From Vallitalea sp. (lineage in GTDB: Bacteria > Bacillota > Clostridia > Lachnospirales > Vallitaleaceae), in contig JAOARM010000045.1 of assembly GCA_025210515.1 (NCBI GenBank), forward strand, positions 1 through 64,000: 64,000 bases of DNA, written 5' to 3'. The position numbers were made by a program, and so were the translations under genes. The notes below the pieces were generated by a model. The model made no database searches. It was not told where the DNA came from and saw only the letters and a list, made by a program, of their open reading frames with translations. Position 1 is the stretch's first letter. Every line of letters starts with the position of its first letter. Shown here one piece after another: positions 27,795-37,494 of this stretch.

Positions 27795-30377
27795 GTGTAT
27801 GATTTTATTGTAAATGGAGATCGTGTATCAACTAGCAAGAAGGAAAAACTTATTACTTTTCTAAGAGAGACTCTTAATCTTACGTCAGTGAAAAATGGTT
27901 GTTCAGAAGGTGCATGTGGAACATGTATGGTAATAGTTGATGGAAAAGCTAAGAAAGCCTGTGTGCTTACTACTGATAAATTAGTTGGAAAAAGTATCAT
28001 TACTGTTGAAGGTCTTTCAGATAGGGAGAAGGAAGTATATAGTTATGCCTTTACTGAGGCTTCTGCTGTTCAATGTGGTTTCTGTACTCCAGGTATGATT
28101 ATAAGTTCCAAAAGCTTAATAGATAGCGTGCCTAATCCAGATGAATCACAGATTCGACAAGCAATTAAAAATAATATTTGTCGTTGCACAGGATATGCAA
28201 AGATTGTTGAGGCAATTAAATTATCAGCAAAATTATTACGAGAAAATACGGAGATACCTAAACATTCGTTTACTGGGCTTGTAGGTGAAAATATGCATCG
28301 TGTTGATGCGTTTAGTAAAGCACTAGGTACAGCTATATATGTAGATGATATGAGAATAGAAGATATGATATATGGGAGTTGTGTTAGAAGCAAATACCCT
28401 CGTGCTATTGTAAAAAGCATTGATATTAGCTCTGCAAAATCTCTGGAGGGTGTTGTGGCAGTTCTTACAGCTCATGACTTACCCGGTGCTAGTAAGATAG
28501 GTCATATAATAAAAGATTGGGATATTCTAATTAAAGAAGGTGAAACTACTCGTTATGTTGGAGATGCAATTGTTCTTATTGCGGCAACAACAAAAGAAAT
28601 ACTTGAAGAGGCTAAATCTCTTGTTCGTATTGAATATGAAGAACTAAAGCCTGTTACTAGTCCTGTGGAAGCTATGAAAGATGACGCTCCCCTACTACAT
28701 AATAACAAAAATAATATATTATCTGTAGAGCATTTAGTTCGTGGTAATGCAGAAGATAAGATTAAACAGTCTAAATATGTAGTTACTAATACTTATTATA
28801 CTCCTTTTACTGAACATGCTTTTCTAGAGCCTGAAAGCAGTATTGCTATGCCAGATGATGAAGGTGGAATTATTATATATTGTGCTGATCAAGGTATTTA
28901 TCAAACAAGGAAAGAATGTGCAGAGGCGTTAGGTTTAGAACAAGATAAAGTCCGAGTTATAAGTAAGATTGTCGGTGGTGGATTTGGTGGTAAGGAAGAT
29001 ATGTCTGTACAACATCATGCGGCTATACTGGCTTATATAACAGGTAAACCTGTAAAAGTTTCTCTTACTCGTAAAGAGAGTATTATGGTACATCCGAAAC
29101 GACATTCAATGGAAATGGAATTTACAACTGCTTGTGATGAAAATGGATATCTAACAGGTATGAAAGCTATAATTATTGCTGATACTGGTGCATATGCTTC
29201 ACTAGGTGGTCCTGTTTTACAAAGAGCATGTACACACGCGGCAGGTCCATATAATTATCAAGATATAGATATATTAGGAAAAGCAGTATACACTAACAAC
29301 CCACCTGCTGGTGCTTTTCGAGGTTTTGGAGTTCCTCAGAGTTGTTTTGCATTAGAAAGTAATCTTGATGAATTAGCTAAGTTAGTTGGCATTACTCCTT
29401 GGGAAATTCGTTATAGAAATGCTATCCGTCCGGGGCAGACTCTTCCAAATGGGCAAATAGCTGATGAAAATACTGCATTAGTAGAAACTTTAGAATCTGT
29501 TAAAGATGAATATGATAAAAGCAAAATAGTAGGTATAGCTTGTGCTATGAAAAATACAGGTTTAGGTGTTGGCATTCCTGATATTGGTAGATGTAAATTA
29601 ATAATAAGAGATAATAAAATATATACTTATACTAGTGCCGCTTGTATAGGTCAAGGTCTAGCTACTATTATTACACAGATGATATGCCAAGTTATTAATA
29701 TACCTCCTAATTATATTATTCATGCAGAACCTGATACTTCTATTGCACCTAACTCTGGTAATACAACTGCTTCAAGACAAACAGTATTTACAGGAGAAGC
29801 TGCAAAGATTGCTGCTACTAAGCTAAAAAAAGTATTAGATAATAATGATTTGGCTGATTTAGATGGAATGGAATTTTATGGGGAATATATGTGCGAAACT
29901 GACCCTATAGGCTCTAATAAGCCTAACCCCTATAGTCATGTTACTTATGGCTATGCAACTCATATGGTAATACTTGATGAAACTGGTAAAATTAATAAAG
30001 TAATTGCCTCTCATGATGTTGGAACTCCTATTAATCCAAAATCTATTGAAGGTCAGATACAAGGTGGCGTTGTTATGAGTCTTGGTTATGCTCTAACCGA
30101 AGATTACCCATTAAATAACAGTGTACCTTTAGCAAAATTCGGTACACTTGGATTATTTAAAGCGACAGAAGTACCTGTTATTGAGCCTATAATAGCTAGT
30201 AAACAACATAGTGGTCTTGCACATGGAGCAAAAGGAATTGGTGAAATATGTTCCATTCCTACCGCACCAGCCGTTTCACTTGCTTATTATAATTATGATG
30301 GGAAGTTTAGGAGAAGTTTACCTATAGAAGAAACTCCATATAGTAGAAAAAGAAGGTCTGTGAAAACAAGAAGATAG
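27795..30377 (+). CDS. xdhD: Fused [2Fe-2S]/molybdopterin hydroxylase (XdhD-like)
   Basis: The 860-residue protein joins an iron-sulfur part (residues 1-150: CSEGACGTCMV, CGFCTPGM, NICRCTGY) to a molybdopterin-binding part (from about 165: HRVDAFSKALGTAIYVDDM, KIVGGGFGGKED, NPPAGAFRGFG, GLAHGAKGIGEI). It lacks an FAD domain, like E. coli XdhD, whose gene also neighbours ygfK and ssnA. It probably oxidises hypoxanthine or xanthine, or reduces urate in reverse. I keep the GTG start at 27795, 7 bases after GGGGTGATT; no in-frame ATG fits the conserved YDFIVNGD start. The molybdenum site may carry labile selenium given the maturation genes downstream. Confidence 0.9.
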   Translation: MYDFIVNGDRVSTSKKEKLITFLRETLNLTSVKNGCSEGACGTCMVIVDGKAKKACVLTTDKLVGKSIITVEGLSDREKEVYSYAFTEASAVQCGFCTPGMIISSKSLIDSVPNPDESQIRQAIKNNICRCTGYAKIVEAIKLSAKLLRENTEIPKHSFTGLVGENMHRVDAFSKALGTAIYVDDMRIEDMIYGSCVRSKYPRAIVKSIDISSAKSLEGVVAVLTAHDLPGASKIGHIIKDWDILIKEGETTRYVGDAIVLIAATTKEILEEAKSLVRIEYEELKPVTSPVEAMKDDAPLLHNNKNNILSVEHLVRGNAEDKIKQSKYVVTNTYYTPFTEHAFLEPESSIAMPDDEGGIIIYCADQGIYQTRKECAEALGLEQDKVRVISKIVGGGFGGKEDMSVQHHAAILAYITGKPVKVSLTRKESIMVHPKRHSMEMEFTTACDENGYLTGMKAIIIADTGAYASLGGPVLQRACTHAAGPYNYQDIDILGKAVYTNNPPAGAFRGFGVPQSCFALESNLDELAKLVGITPWEIRYRNAIRPGQTLPNGQIADENTALVETLESVKDEYDKSKIVGIACAMKNTGLGVGIPDIGRCKLIIRDNKIYTYTSAACIGQGLATIITQMICQVINIPPNYIIHAEPDTSIAPNSGNTTASRQTVFTGEAAKIAATKLKKVLDNNDLADLDGMEFYGEYMCETDPIGSNKPNPYSHVTYGYATHMVILDETGKINKVIASHDVGTPINPKSIEGQIQGGVVMSLGYALTEDYPLNNSVPLAKFGTLGLFKATEVPVIEPIIASKQHSGLAHGAKGIGEICSIPTAPAVSLAYYNYDGKFRRSLPIEETPYSRKRRSVKTRR

Positions 30378-30384
30378 TTTATTA

Positions 30385-30489
30385 GAAAGATAGACTAGTT
30401 TTAGCGGTAAACGAAGCCAGGACGGCGTAGCGCATACCATTTAAACAGGATGTTTAAGGGTATGAATAGCTAAACCTAGTCTATCTTTC
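30385..30489 (+). repeat. Structured repeat element, copy 4
   Basis: The outer stem pairs 30385-30405 with 30469-30489 (14 bp, one mismatch, then 6 bp). Inside are the core 30406-30430, containing GCC-AGGAC-GGC, and the hairpin 30433-30464 with stem CATACC/GGTATG and TTTAAAC/GTTTAA and loop AGGAT. The outer stem differs in sequence from the other copies. It lies between the convergent xdhD-like and yqeB genes and could also stop transcription. Confidence 0.85.
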
Positions 30490-30534
30490 AAAACCTGTAT
30501 CCCCAGAAAAATGTATTATAAGACAGCCCTTGAA

Positions 30535-31329
30535 TTAAGTTAAAGATAACATCAATATAGCTTCCAAAACTCCCCCACCAATGGCTCTTGCTTTATCAGA
30601 GATTGTATTACAATTATTTATTTCTCCTCTTGGATCTATATCACCTATTTTAAAATCTTTAGTAACATAAATACCACTATGAATTAATCCTCTTATAACT
30701 CCATCAATTGTTGCTAATATTGGTGTATCATTAATATAACCTATACATTGATTTTTTTTAACTATATCTCCAATATCAGCCATAGCATTAACTATACCAC
30801 TTGTTGTTGAGCGTATAACTCTTTCACTTGTATATCCTTGAATATTACCTGGTATACCTGTATTAGGATATGATTTTCCTTGTAATATTACTTTTCCTAA
30901 ATTATGTCCTCTATTTGTTTCAATAACTGCGTGAACATCCATCCCTGCAATAAAGCCCGGACCTAGACCTATAACTATATTAGCCATTTTAATATTAGTT
31001 CCTAGGTTTTTCTTAGCGAGTATGGCATCTATCACTATTTCAGGTTGAATTTTTTCTATAGATTTTCCTATTTCATCAATTAGTACAGGAATATAACCAT
31101 TATGTAAAATATTCATGGCATCTTCTTCACTATCTGTTTTTACCGCTTTTATTCCTTCTATTGTAACTTGTTTTTCATATATTGCATTAGCAAAAGAAAC
31201 AGTTCTTCTTATTACTGTAGGTTGATTAACTTCTAGTACAACAACTTGAAATCCACACCTTGCCAACTTATGGATTGTTCCAGATGCTATATCTCCTCCA
31301 CCCCTTACAACAACTAGATTATTATTCAT
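30535..31329 (-). CDS. yqeB: YqeB, selenium-dependent molybdenum hydroxylase maturation protein
   Basis: The 264-residue protein starts with VVVRGGGDIASGTIHKL and contains VLEVNQPTVIRRTVSFANAIYE, GLGPGFIAGMDVHAVIETNRGH and GIPGNIQGYTSERVIR, hallmarks of the YqeB/EF2563 family. Genes of this family occur with selD in genomes that use labile-selenium molybdenum hydroxylases. It is the last gene of the maturation arm and overlaps mocA by 4 bases. The protein contains a Rossmann-like N-terminus and a biotinyl-like C-terminal segment (NAMADIGDIVKKNQCIGYI). Confidence 0.92.
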   Translation of the reverse strand: MNNNLVVVRGGGDIASGTIHKLARCGFQVVVLEVNQPTVIRRTVSFANAIYEKQVTIEGIKAVKTDSEEDAMNILHNGYIPVLIDEIGKSIEKIQPEIVIDAILAKKNLGTNIKMANIVIGLGPGFIAGMDVHAVIETNRGHNLGKVILQGKSYPNTGIPGNIQGYTSERVIRSTTSGIVNAMADIGDIVKKNQCIGYINDTPILATIDGVIRGLIHSGIYVTKDFKIGDIDPRGEINNCNTISDKARAIGGGVLEAILMLSLT

Positions 31330-31907
31330 TTATCTAACATCTCCTTAACAATTATATAATCCTCCCAAGTATCAATATCCATTCCATATTTTGCTTTATT
31401 CATCTCAATGAAAAAAACTTCTTGAGTATTTTCTTTGATTATATTCCTTCCACCCACATCTCCAGTTACATTTAATAATTCATTTTTCCATTTAGTATGA
31501 AATATAACTGGATTTCCTCTTATCCCATTATATGTAGGAGCAATTATACTACCCTTATTATCATAAAAAGCATTTAATAGCTTATTAATTATCTCTTTAC
31601 TAATTAGTGGTTGATCGCCATTAAAAAACATATATCCATTAGTTTCTATAGAATTATTAACCCCACATATAACAGATGTACTCATACCTCTATCTGCATT
31701 TGGATTATACACATACTGTATGTTAGCTCTACTTGTTACTCTTTTAATTTCTTCATTTTGATATATCATTATAATATTATGAAAGTCACAACTTGCTATA
31801 ATATCAGTAACATGACATATTATAGGCTTATTATCAATTTCCATAAGTAATTTTTCTTTACCAAATCTTCTAGAAAAGCCTGCTCCTAGAATAATTGCAG
31901 TTACCAT
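31326..31907 (-). CDS. mocA: Molybdenum cofactor nucleotidyltransferase (MocA-type)
   Basis: The 193-residue nucleotidyltransferase has the LGAGFSRRFGKEKLL nucleotide-binding loop near the N-terminus, NPNADRGMSTSVICG and MFFNGDQPLI. MocA adds CMP to molybdopterin to make the cytosine dinucleotide cofactor; the E. coli homologue lies in the same xdh-ygfK neighbourhood. Overlap with yqeB and a 4-base gap to yqeC indicate one transcript. The residues that decide CTP against GTP use cannot be judged with confidence here. Confidence 0.9.
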   Translation of the reverse strand: MVTAIILGAGFSRRFGKEKLLMEIDNKPIICHVTDIIASCDFHNIIMIYQNEEIKRVTSRANIQYVYNPNADRGMSTSVICGVNNSIETNGYMFFNGDQPLISKEIINKLLNAFYDNKGSIIAPTYNGIRGNPVIFHTKWKNELLNVTGDVGGRNIIKENTQEVFFIEMNKAKYGMDIDTWEDYIIVKEMLDK

Positions 31908-31911
31908 ATAA

Positions 31912-32670
31912 TCACTCCATTACAATTAGTATTGGATTATTATTTTGTACATTTCCTATTATTACTTTTGATATAGATTTGTTTTCTTGTAGAATAATTT
32001 CTGAAGCAATTCTAGCTTCTTGTAATAGATTATCTGTGTATGCTTTATTAAATAGAACTATTTTATTATTAATATTACCACATTCCTTAAACAATCCATC
32101 TTTTGAATTAATTAGATGACGTATTGTATCATAATTAATTGTACTGTCTAATCTCTGATTTACTACTTTTGAAAAAATATCCGCTCTATGTACATATTTA
32201 TCATTAATATAACTACCTATACAATCAAGCCCAATACAACCTATAACTTTTGTTGTTAAGCTAGGTATTACAGGTTCATATGATGCAGGTGCTTTTATTG
32301 GTTTTCTCTTTGCCCCATCTGCTTCAACAATAATGTAGTCAAACTTATCATATAAAATATTAATCCAATTTTTATTAATACCTTTTAACTTATTATTAAT
32401 AATATAACTGCCTATTACTGTTATAGAACTATCTAACACATCATTAGATTTCTTACAAAGTTCTTCTATTTTATTAGATATAAAGAGATCATCATATATA
32501 TATGATGGTGGACAATAAATAGCCGTTGTCGTAGTTATTAATACCCTTTTTTTCTTTTTCTTTAATTCCCAAGCAATTCTATACATTGTAGATGTTTTAC
32601 CACCTGCACCAACAATTGATATAACCTCTCTATTACATATATTAATATTTAATGCATCAACAATATTCAT
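31912..32670 (-). CDS. yqeC: YqeC, selenium-dependent hydroxylase accessory protein
   Basis: The 252-residue protein has a P-loop (SIVGAGGKTSTMYRIAWEL), TTTTAIYCP, and IIVEADGAKRKPIKAPASYEPVIP, the defining motifs of the YqeC family. The family is a comparative-genomics marker of selenium-dependent molybdenum hydroxylases. It lies between the XdhC-family gene and mocA on one transcript. The exact biochemical role is not known. Confidence 0.92.
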   Translation of the reverse strand: MNIVDALNINICNREVISIVGAGGKTSTMYRIAWELKKKKKRVLITTTTAIYCPPSYIYDDLFISNKIEELCKKSNDVLDSSITVIGSYIINNKLKGINKNWINILYDKFDYIIVEADGAKRKPIKAPASYEPVIPSLTTKVIGCIGLDCIGSYINDKYVHRADIFSKVVNQRLDSTINYDTIRHLINSKDGLFKECGNINNKIVLFNKAYTDNLLQEARIASEIILQENKSISKVIIGNVQNNNPILIVME

Positions 32671-32754
32671 TACTTACCCCTATCTTATAATCATTACAAA
32701 ATTAATTTATCTTATAATATGTACTAAAATCATTATTATATAATGCTAGTAGTC

Positions 32755-33591
32755 CTATCTCTTTAATCCATCAATAAGCTGATTTTTCCTTAGATGATTA
32801 TGACCTTCTTTATTATAACTAATTGCTAATATCTCTGCGGTTATAGATATTGCTATTTCTTTTGGTGAACCACCACCAATATCTAATCCAATAGGTGAAT
32901 ATAAGTTAGATAAGTCAATGTCTTTTCCAAATTTCTCATAGGTTTTTTGTAAAAAATTTTCTAGTTTCACAATTGAACATAACATTCCTATGTATTTTGG
33001 TCTTAACTTTAATTCTAATATTTTATTTATAACATTGTAATCATGTTTATGAGATGGAGTACATACTATTACGAAGCTATTATGTTGTAATCCTTCAGTT
33101 TCTATATATTCTGCATAAGACGAATGTACAATACAATCTGCCTCATTAATTGTATTAACAGCATCTATTCTGTCGTCAATTACAGTTATATAAAAATTCA
33201 AATCTTTTAACACATTTATTAAAGCTTTTCCCACGTGTCCAGCTCCAAAAATATAAACATATGCTTTCACTCCTATATATTCATAAAACAATGAAACACT
33301 ACCTCCACAAGCCATAGGTAATACTTTTCCTTGTTGTACTACTTCCCCTTCTTTTAAAATATATTTTTCAAGTAAACTTTGCTGTTTTTTAAGTAATTCT
33401 TTACATTTTTCTACAGCATAATGTTCAAGTGCTCCTCCTCCAACTGTTCCAAAAGCATAATCGTCCTCTCCTACAATCATCTTTTTACCTACTGTTACAG
33501 GTGTATTCCCTGTCTTTTCTATGACTGTAACCATCATACAAGACTTACCTAAATCTTTCATCTTAATTAGTTCTTCATACACTCCTGTCAT
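32755..33591 (-). CDS. XdhC/CoxI-family molybdenum cofactor insertion chaperone
   Basis: The 278-residue protein has the XdhC/CoxI N-terminal domain (MMVTVIEKTGNTPVTVGKKMIVGED, GTVGGGALEHYAV) and a C-terminal Rossmann domain (YVYIFGAGHVGKALINVL, DDRIDAVN). The family binds and sulfurates or transfers molybdopterin cofactor to xanthine dehydrogenases. It heads the maturation arm. I use the ATG at 33591 (MTGVYEEL) because GGGGGGA lies about 10 bases upstream; an ATG at 33609 has no site. The spacing of 84 bases to yqeC allows co-transcription. Confidence 0.88.
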   Translation of the reverse strand: MTGVYEELIKMKDLGKSCMMVTVIEKTGNTPVTVGKKMIVGEDDYAFGTVGGGALEHYAVEKCKELLKKQQSLLEKYILKEGEVVQQGKVLPMACGGSVSLFYEYIGVKAYVYIFGAGHVGKALINVLKDLNFYITVIDDRIDAVNTINEADCIVHSSYAEYIETEGLQHNSFVIVCTPSHKHDYNVINKILELKLRPKYIGMLCSIVKLENFLQKTYEKFGKDIDLSNLYSPIGLDIGGGSPKEIAISITAEILAISYNKEGHNHLRKNQLIDGLKR

Positions 33592-33760
33592 ATATAATAA
33601 TCCCCCCATGTAATAATATTAATATTTTGATTTTATTAAATACTTACAATTACATTGTACTAATTACTATTTATTTTGTCAATTTTATAATAACTACTCA
33701 AATAAAAATATGTAATGATATTTAGCTAAATTGGAAATGATATACTAAGAGGTGAATAGT

Positions 33761-34771
33761 ATGAAATTATTTATGCCAGATACTGCATATGTAGACCCTA
33801 GAATCTATAAATATGATAGTGGAAATATAGCAATTGAGTATTTACAAAATAATAATATACCTATTATTAAATCTAGAAAAGTTGTAATACAGGGAAAAAC
33901 ACCTATTGAGAGCTATGTAAAAGCTAAGAAAACAATCTATGTTACAGTTAATTCACAGAAAAAATTAAGAAGTTGTAAACCTTCTGCTGACTATCAATTT
34001 GCATTATCAAGCTCATGTCCCGGACACTGTGAATACTGTTATCTACAAACAACTCAAGGTGAAAAACCTTATATGAAAGTATTTGTTAATATAGATGAAA
34101 TCATTGATGTAATTAAAGATCATATAGATAATAATCTACCTAATATAACTACTTTTGAATGTGGTAGTATCACAGACCCTATTGCACTTGATCATATAAC
34201 AGGTAATCTAAAAAAATGTATAGAATTCTTTAGTAAAAGTGAATATGGTAGACTTCGAGTTATAACAAAATATAACAATGTAGAGCCATATATTAATATT
34301 AATCATAATAATCATACTAAATTTAGATTCAGTATTAATACTCCATATGTGATAAATAAGTTTGAACATAATACTTCTAATTATGAGGAACGAATAGAAG
34401 GAGCAAGTAAAATTGCTAAGGCAGGTTATCCAATTGGTTTCATAATTGCTCCTATTATGATATATGATAATTGGAAAGACGAATATAGACAATTACTTGA
34501 AAAATTGAAAACTCAACTAATAGATTACAATGATAAAATAACATTTGAACTTATTCAACATAGATTTACTGCTACAGCAAAAGAATTAATTAAAACAAGA
34601 TTTCCAAATACTAAGCTTGATTTAGATGAAGATAATAGAATGTTAAAATGGGGTCCTTATGGGAAGTTCAAATATGTTTATAAGAAAGAGACTGGTAATG
34701 AAATAAAAGAATATATTACATCTCTTATTAACAACAACTTTATAAATTCAGAGATTGAGTATTTTACTTAA
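33761..34771 (+). CDS. splB: Spore photoproduct lyase
   Basis: The 336-residue radical SAM enzyme has the cluster motif SSCPGHCEYCYLQTT (C86, C90, C93) and the hydrogen-donor cysteine region FECGSITDP (C134), both characteristic of SplB, which repairs the thymine dimer found in UV-irradiated spores. Length and the C-terminal WGPYGKFKYVYK agree with the family. This implies the organism forms spores. The start at 33761 follows AAGAGGTG by 6 bases; a start at 33752 falls inside that site. It appears monocistronic, divergent from the XdhC-family gene and ended by a strong terminator. Confidence 0.94.
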   Translation: MKLFMPDTAYVDPRIYKYDSGNIAIEYLQNNNIPIIKSRKVVIQGKTPIESYVKAKKTIYVTVNSQKKLRSCKPSADYQFALSSSCPGHCEYCYLQTTQGEKPYMKVFVNIDEIIDVIKDHIDNNLPNITTFECGSITDPIALDHITGNLKKCIEFFSKSEYGRLRVITKYNNVEPYININHNNHTKFRFSINTPYVINKFEHNTSNYEERIEGASKIAKAGYPIGFIIAPIMIYDNWKDEYRQLLEKLKTQLIDYNDKITFELIQHRFTATAKELIKTRFPNTKLDLDEDNRMLKWGPYGKFKYVYKKETGNEIKEYITSLINNNFINSEIEYFT

Positions 34772-34803
34772 GCTATAGCTTATTAATATGTAATAATAAT
34801 ATT

Positions 34804-34841
34804 ATGTTAGCTGGTTAATTATAATTATAAACCAGCTAACA
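34804..34841. terminator. Terminator between splB and the AraC-type regulator
   Basis: TGTTAGCTGGTT pairs with AACCAGCTAACA (12 bp) around an AT-only loop. It sits in the convergent gap and is followed by a T-rich stretch on the plus strand. Confidence 0.82.
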
Positions 34842-34915
34842 TTTATTTTATTAAACAGCTTTTAATTCATATAAAACTAATTTATTATACTTATAAGAAG
34901 TATTGTTTACTTTCT

Positions 34916-35764
34916 TTATATTTTCTCATAATAATTTAATTTATATTGTTTTGGTGTCATATTATATTTTTCTCTAAATATTTTAATGAAATAGGATATA
35001 TTAGAATATCCTAAGTTAAATGCTACTTCTGTAACACTATCATTTCTAAGATACTGTAATGCAAGTTCCAGTTTTTTATCTTTAATATATTGTACTGGTT
35101 TAATTCCTGTAATCTTCTTAAAAAGATGTGAAAAATTAGACTCAGACATATTTAAGTCATTAGCTAATTGCTTAATGTTAATATTAGATTCAATATTTTC
35201 ATTTATATATTTTAATGCAATATATATAGGATGAGAACTATTTGCATTAAGTATATGATGAGTTGCTTTATGCTGTATTAAATCATAAACTAATTTTTGT
35301 GCGTACAAGTCAATCAAGAAAAAGCTATTTTTATCATTACTTTTAGAAGCCATAAAAATATTATTAATATCTTCTGAAATATTGTGTTTATTTTGCCCCA
35401 AAAAATAGTTGTTTGTTGATTTTACAACCTCTTTTGTTTCTTCTTCAAGATCAATTTTATCAAATACATCTGATACAAGTTCATCATTAAGTTCAAAAAC
35501 AACTGCTTTCGTATTAACTTCTATATCCATATGTACTTTTGAGTTAGATGGTAATAGCAAATAATTGTTATTTGTATATGTAAATTTTCTATTATTGTTT
35601 AGTGTTACATGCTTATAGCCACTAAGTATAGTACAAAAACGTGTGTAACTATAAGATTTATAGTCTCCAGAATAATTTTTTGGTAAATCATAATATAATA
35701 TTTTAACATTATTAGTTTCAAATCCGTTAATTTTTTCTAGCTTCTTATCAAAAATATCTAGCAT
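34916..35764 (-). CDS. AraC-family transcriptional regulator
   Basis: The 282-residue protein has an N-terminal cupin-like sensing domain (about 1-150) and a C-terminal AraC double helix-turn-helix: INIKQLANDLNMSESNFSHLFKK and VTEVAFNLGYSNISYFIKIFREKYNMTPKQYK. It is divergently placed 427 bases from an iron-type alcohol dehydrogenase, its most likely target. Ligand unknown. The sensing domain contains the usual pattern of beta strands but no residues that reveal the inducer. Confidence 0.88.
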   Translation of the reverse strand: MLDIFDKKLEKINGFETNNVKILYYDLPKNYSGDYKSYSYTRFCTILSGYKHVTLNNNRKFTYTNNNYLLLPSNSKVHMDIEVNTKAVVFELNDELVSDVFDKIDLEEETKEVVKSTNNYFLGQNKHNISEDINNIFMASKSNDKNSFFLIDLYAQKLVYDLIQHKATHHILNANSSHPIYIALKYINENIESNINIKQLANDLNMSESNFSHLFKKITGIKPVQYIKDKKLELALQYLRNDSVTEVAFNLGYSNISYFIKIFREKYNMTPKQYKLNYYEKI

Positions 35765-36191
35765 TGTTGCACCTACTTCTTGTTAAAAATTTGTCATTTA
35801 CGTCAAAATAATTATAGTTTATTAAATTAAGTGTTAGTTTTATTTCTATAATAATACTATAATAGATTTAGTAAATACATAATAACTAAAACTTATTAGA
35901 ATGTCAATCCTTGTAATCAATGAAATATTATCGTCAGGTACTTAATATATATAAGCTATTAAATAGGATTTGAATCCTAAGTAGTTCTCTACATTTATGT
36001 ATTTAATAAATATTACTTTATAAAATTATAACTTAGAATGTTTAATTATTAACAATCATATATAACAACACTAGGTGTAAAAATTAAATAAACATATTTA
36101 GCTAAATATTTTGTACTTTATTACCTTACTAATAGGTATTATAGTTCAAATTCAATATAATAAAAATAATAATACATAGGAGGAAATTAAA
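35765..36191. promoter_or_regulatory. Divergent regulatory region between the AraC regulator and alcohol dehydrogenase
   Basis: This 427-base gap contains no gene. Small palindromes are visible (GGATTTGAATCC near 35966, ATTTAGCTAAAT near 36094, TACCT...AGGTA near 36121-36138) and may be binding sites. GGAGG lies just before the ATG at 36192. The length and the AraC neighbour suggest complex control, but no site can be assigned by eye. Confidence 0.45.
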
Positions 36192-37349
36192 ATGAGTTTA
36201 CAATGGTTTAGAGTTCCAAAAGATATCGTATTTGGTGAAGGTGCATTAGAATATTTATCAACTTTAGAAGGTAAAAAAGCTACACTTGTTACTGGTGGTA
36301 GCTCTATGAAAAGATTTGGTTTTTTAGATGAAGCAAAAAAACAATTAGAAAACGCTGGTATGGAAGTATCAATTGTAGACGGTGTTGAGCCTAACCCATC
36401 AATTGAAACAGTTATTAGAGGCGGAAAAGAAATGGCTGAATTCAATCCTGATTGGATTATTGCAATCGGTGGTGGTTCTGCTCTAGATGCAGCTAAAATT
36501 ATGTGGGTATACTATGAATATCCTGAAACAAAATTTGAAGATTTAGTTGCAGGTAAATTCCCTAAATTAAGAACAAAATCACAATTCATTGCAATTCCAT
36601 CTACTAGTGGTACTGCATCAGAAATAACTGCATTTTCTGTAATTACTGATACAGAAAATCATATTAAATATCCTTTAGTTTCTTATGAAATCACTCCAGA
36701 TATTGCATTATTAGACCCTGCTCTTCCAGCAAAAATGCCAGCTCATATTACTGCTAATACTGGTATGGATGTAATGACTCACGCTGTTGAGGCTTATGTA
36801 TCTACTAATGCTACAAGCTATACTGATCCTCTTGCTATGGAAGCTATTAAATTAGTATACAAACAACTTCCAGTTGCATATGCCAAAGGAGATGATATGA
36901 AAGCTAGAGAAGACATGCATAACGCTTCTACTCTTGCTGGAATGGCATTCACTAACTCATCTCTTGGTATAGTACATAGTTTAGCTCACAAAATCGGTGG
37001 AGAATTTGGTATTACTCATGGTTTAGCTAACGCTATATTATTACCTTATATTGTTGAGTATAATAAAAAAGCTACAGATAAATTTGCAGAAATAGAAAAA
37101 CAACTTGAAATAGAAGACTTAGTAGTAACATTAAAAGAATTAAATACAAAATTAGGTATCCCTACTACTTTAAAAGAAGTTACAGAAGTTGAATTAACAG
37201 AAGAAAAATTCAATGAAGTATTAGATAGAATGAGTAAAAACGCTTTTGAAGATCCATGTTCTTTAACTAATCCAAGAGTACCATCTACTGAAGATGTAAA
37301 AGAAATCTATAAAGCGGCATTCTACGGAACAACTGCTTCTAATATCTAA
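36192..37349 (+). CDS. Iron-type (group III) alcohol dehydrogenase
   Basis: The 385-residue protein has the NAD(P)-binding GGGSALDAAK motif, the region TSGTASEITAFSVITD and the metal-binding histidines in MTHAVEAYVS and HSLAHKIGGEFGITHG. Its C-terminal domain resembles the alcohol dehydrogenase half of AdhE and butanol/ethanol dehydrogenases. It likely reduces short aldehydes to alcohols. AGGAGG precedes the ATG. The codon use looks optimised (many GGT, GCT, AAA), consistent with high expression. A second, only distantly similar enzyme is encoded at 38406. Confidence 0.92.
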   Translation: MSLQWFRVPKDIVFGEGALEYLSTLEGKKATLVTGGSSMKRFGFLDEAKKQLENAGMEVSIVDGVEPNPSIETVIRGGKEMAEFNPDWIIAIGGGSALDAAKIMWVYYEYPETKFEDLVAGKFPKLRTKSQFIAIPSTSGTASEITAFSVITDTENHIKYPLVSYEITPDIALLDPALPAKMPAHITANTGMDVMTHAVEAYVSTNATSYTDPLAMEAIKLVYKQLPVAYAKGDDMKAREDMHNASTLAGMAFTNSSLGIVHSLAHKIGGEFGITHGLANAILLPYIVEYNKKATDKFAEIEKQLEIEDLVVTLKELNTKLGIPTTLKEVTEVELTEEKFNEVLDRMSKNAFEDPCSLTNPRVPSTEDVKEIYKAAFYGTTASNI

Positions 37350-37415
37350 TAACTTTTTACAAATGTAAAGATTAGTATATTTTATTGAGTTGTTAAATAA
37401 TATACGTTAATATAC

Positions 37416-37452
37416 AGGAAGATATACTATATTTATTGTAGTATACCTTCCT
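37416..37452 (+). terminator. Terminator after the alcohol dehydrogenase
   Basis: AGGAAGATATACTA pairs with TAGTATACCTTCCT (14 positions, one mismatch) and is followed by a T run. It also faces the end of the minus-strand sugar operon. Confidence 0.82.
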
Positions 37453-37494
37453 ATATTTTTTGTGATAAAAAATATTATAATCTAGCTCTTTGAC

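Noticed and set aside
35880..36000. Purine riboswitch upstream of the alcohol dehydrogenase
   Set aside because: The conserved purine-aptamer junction sequences are absent; only small palindromes were found.
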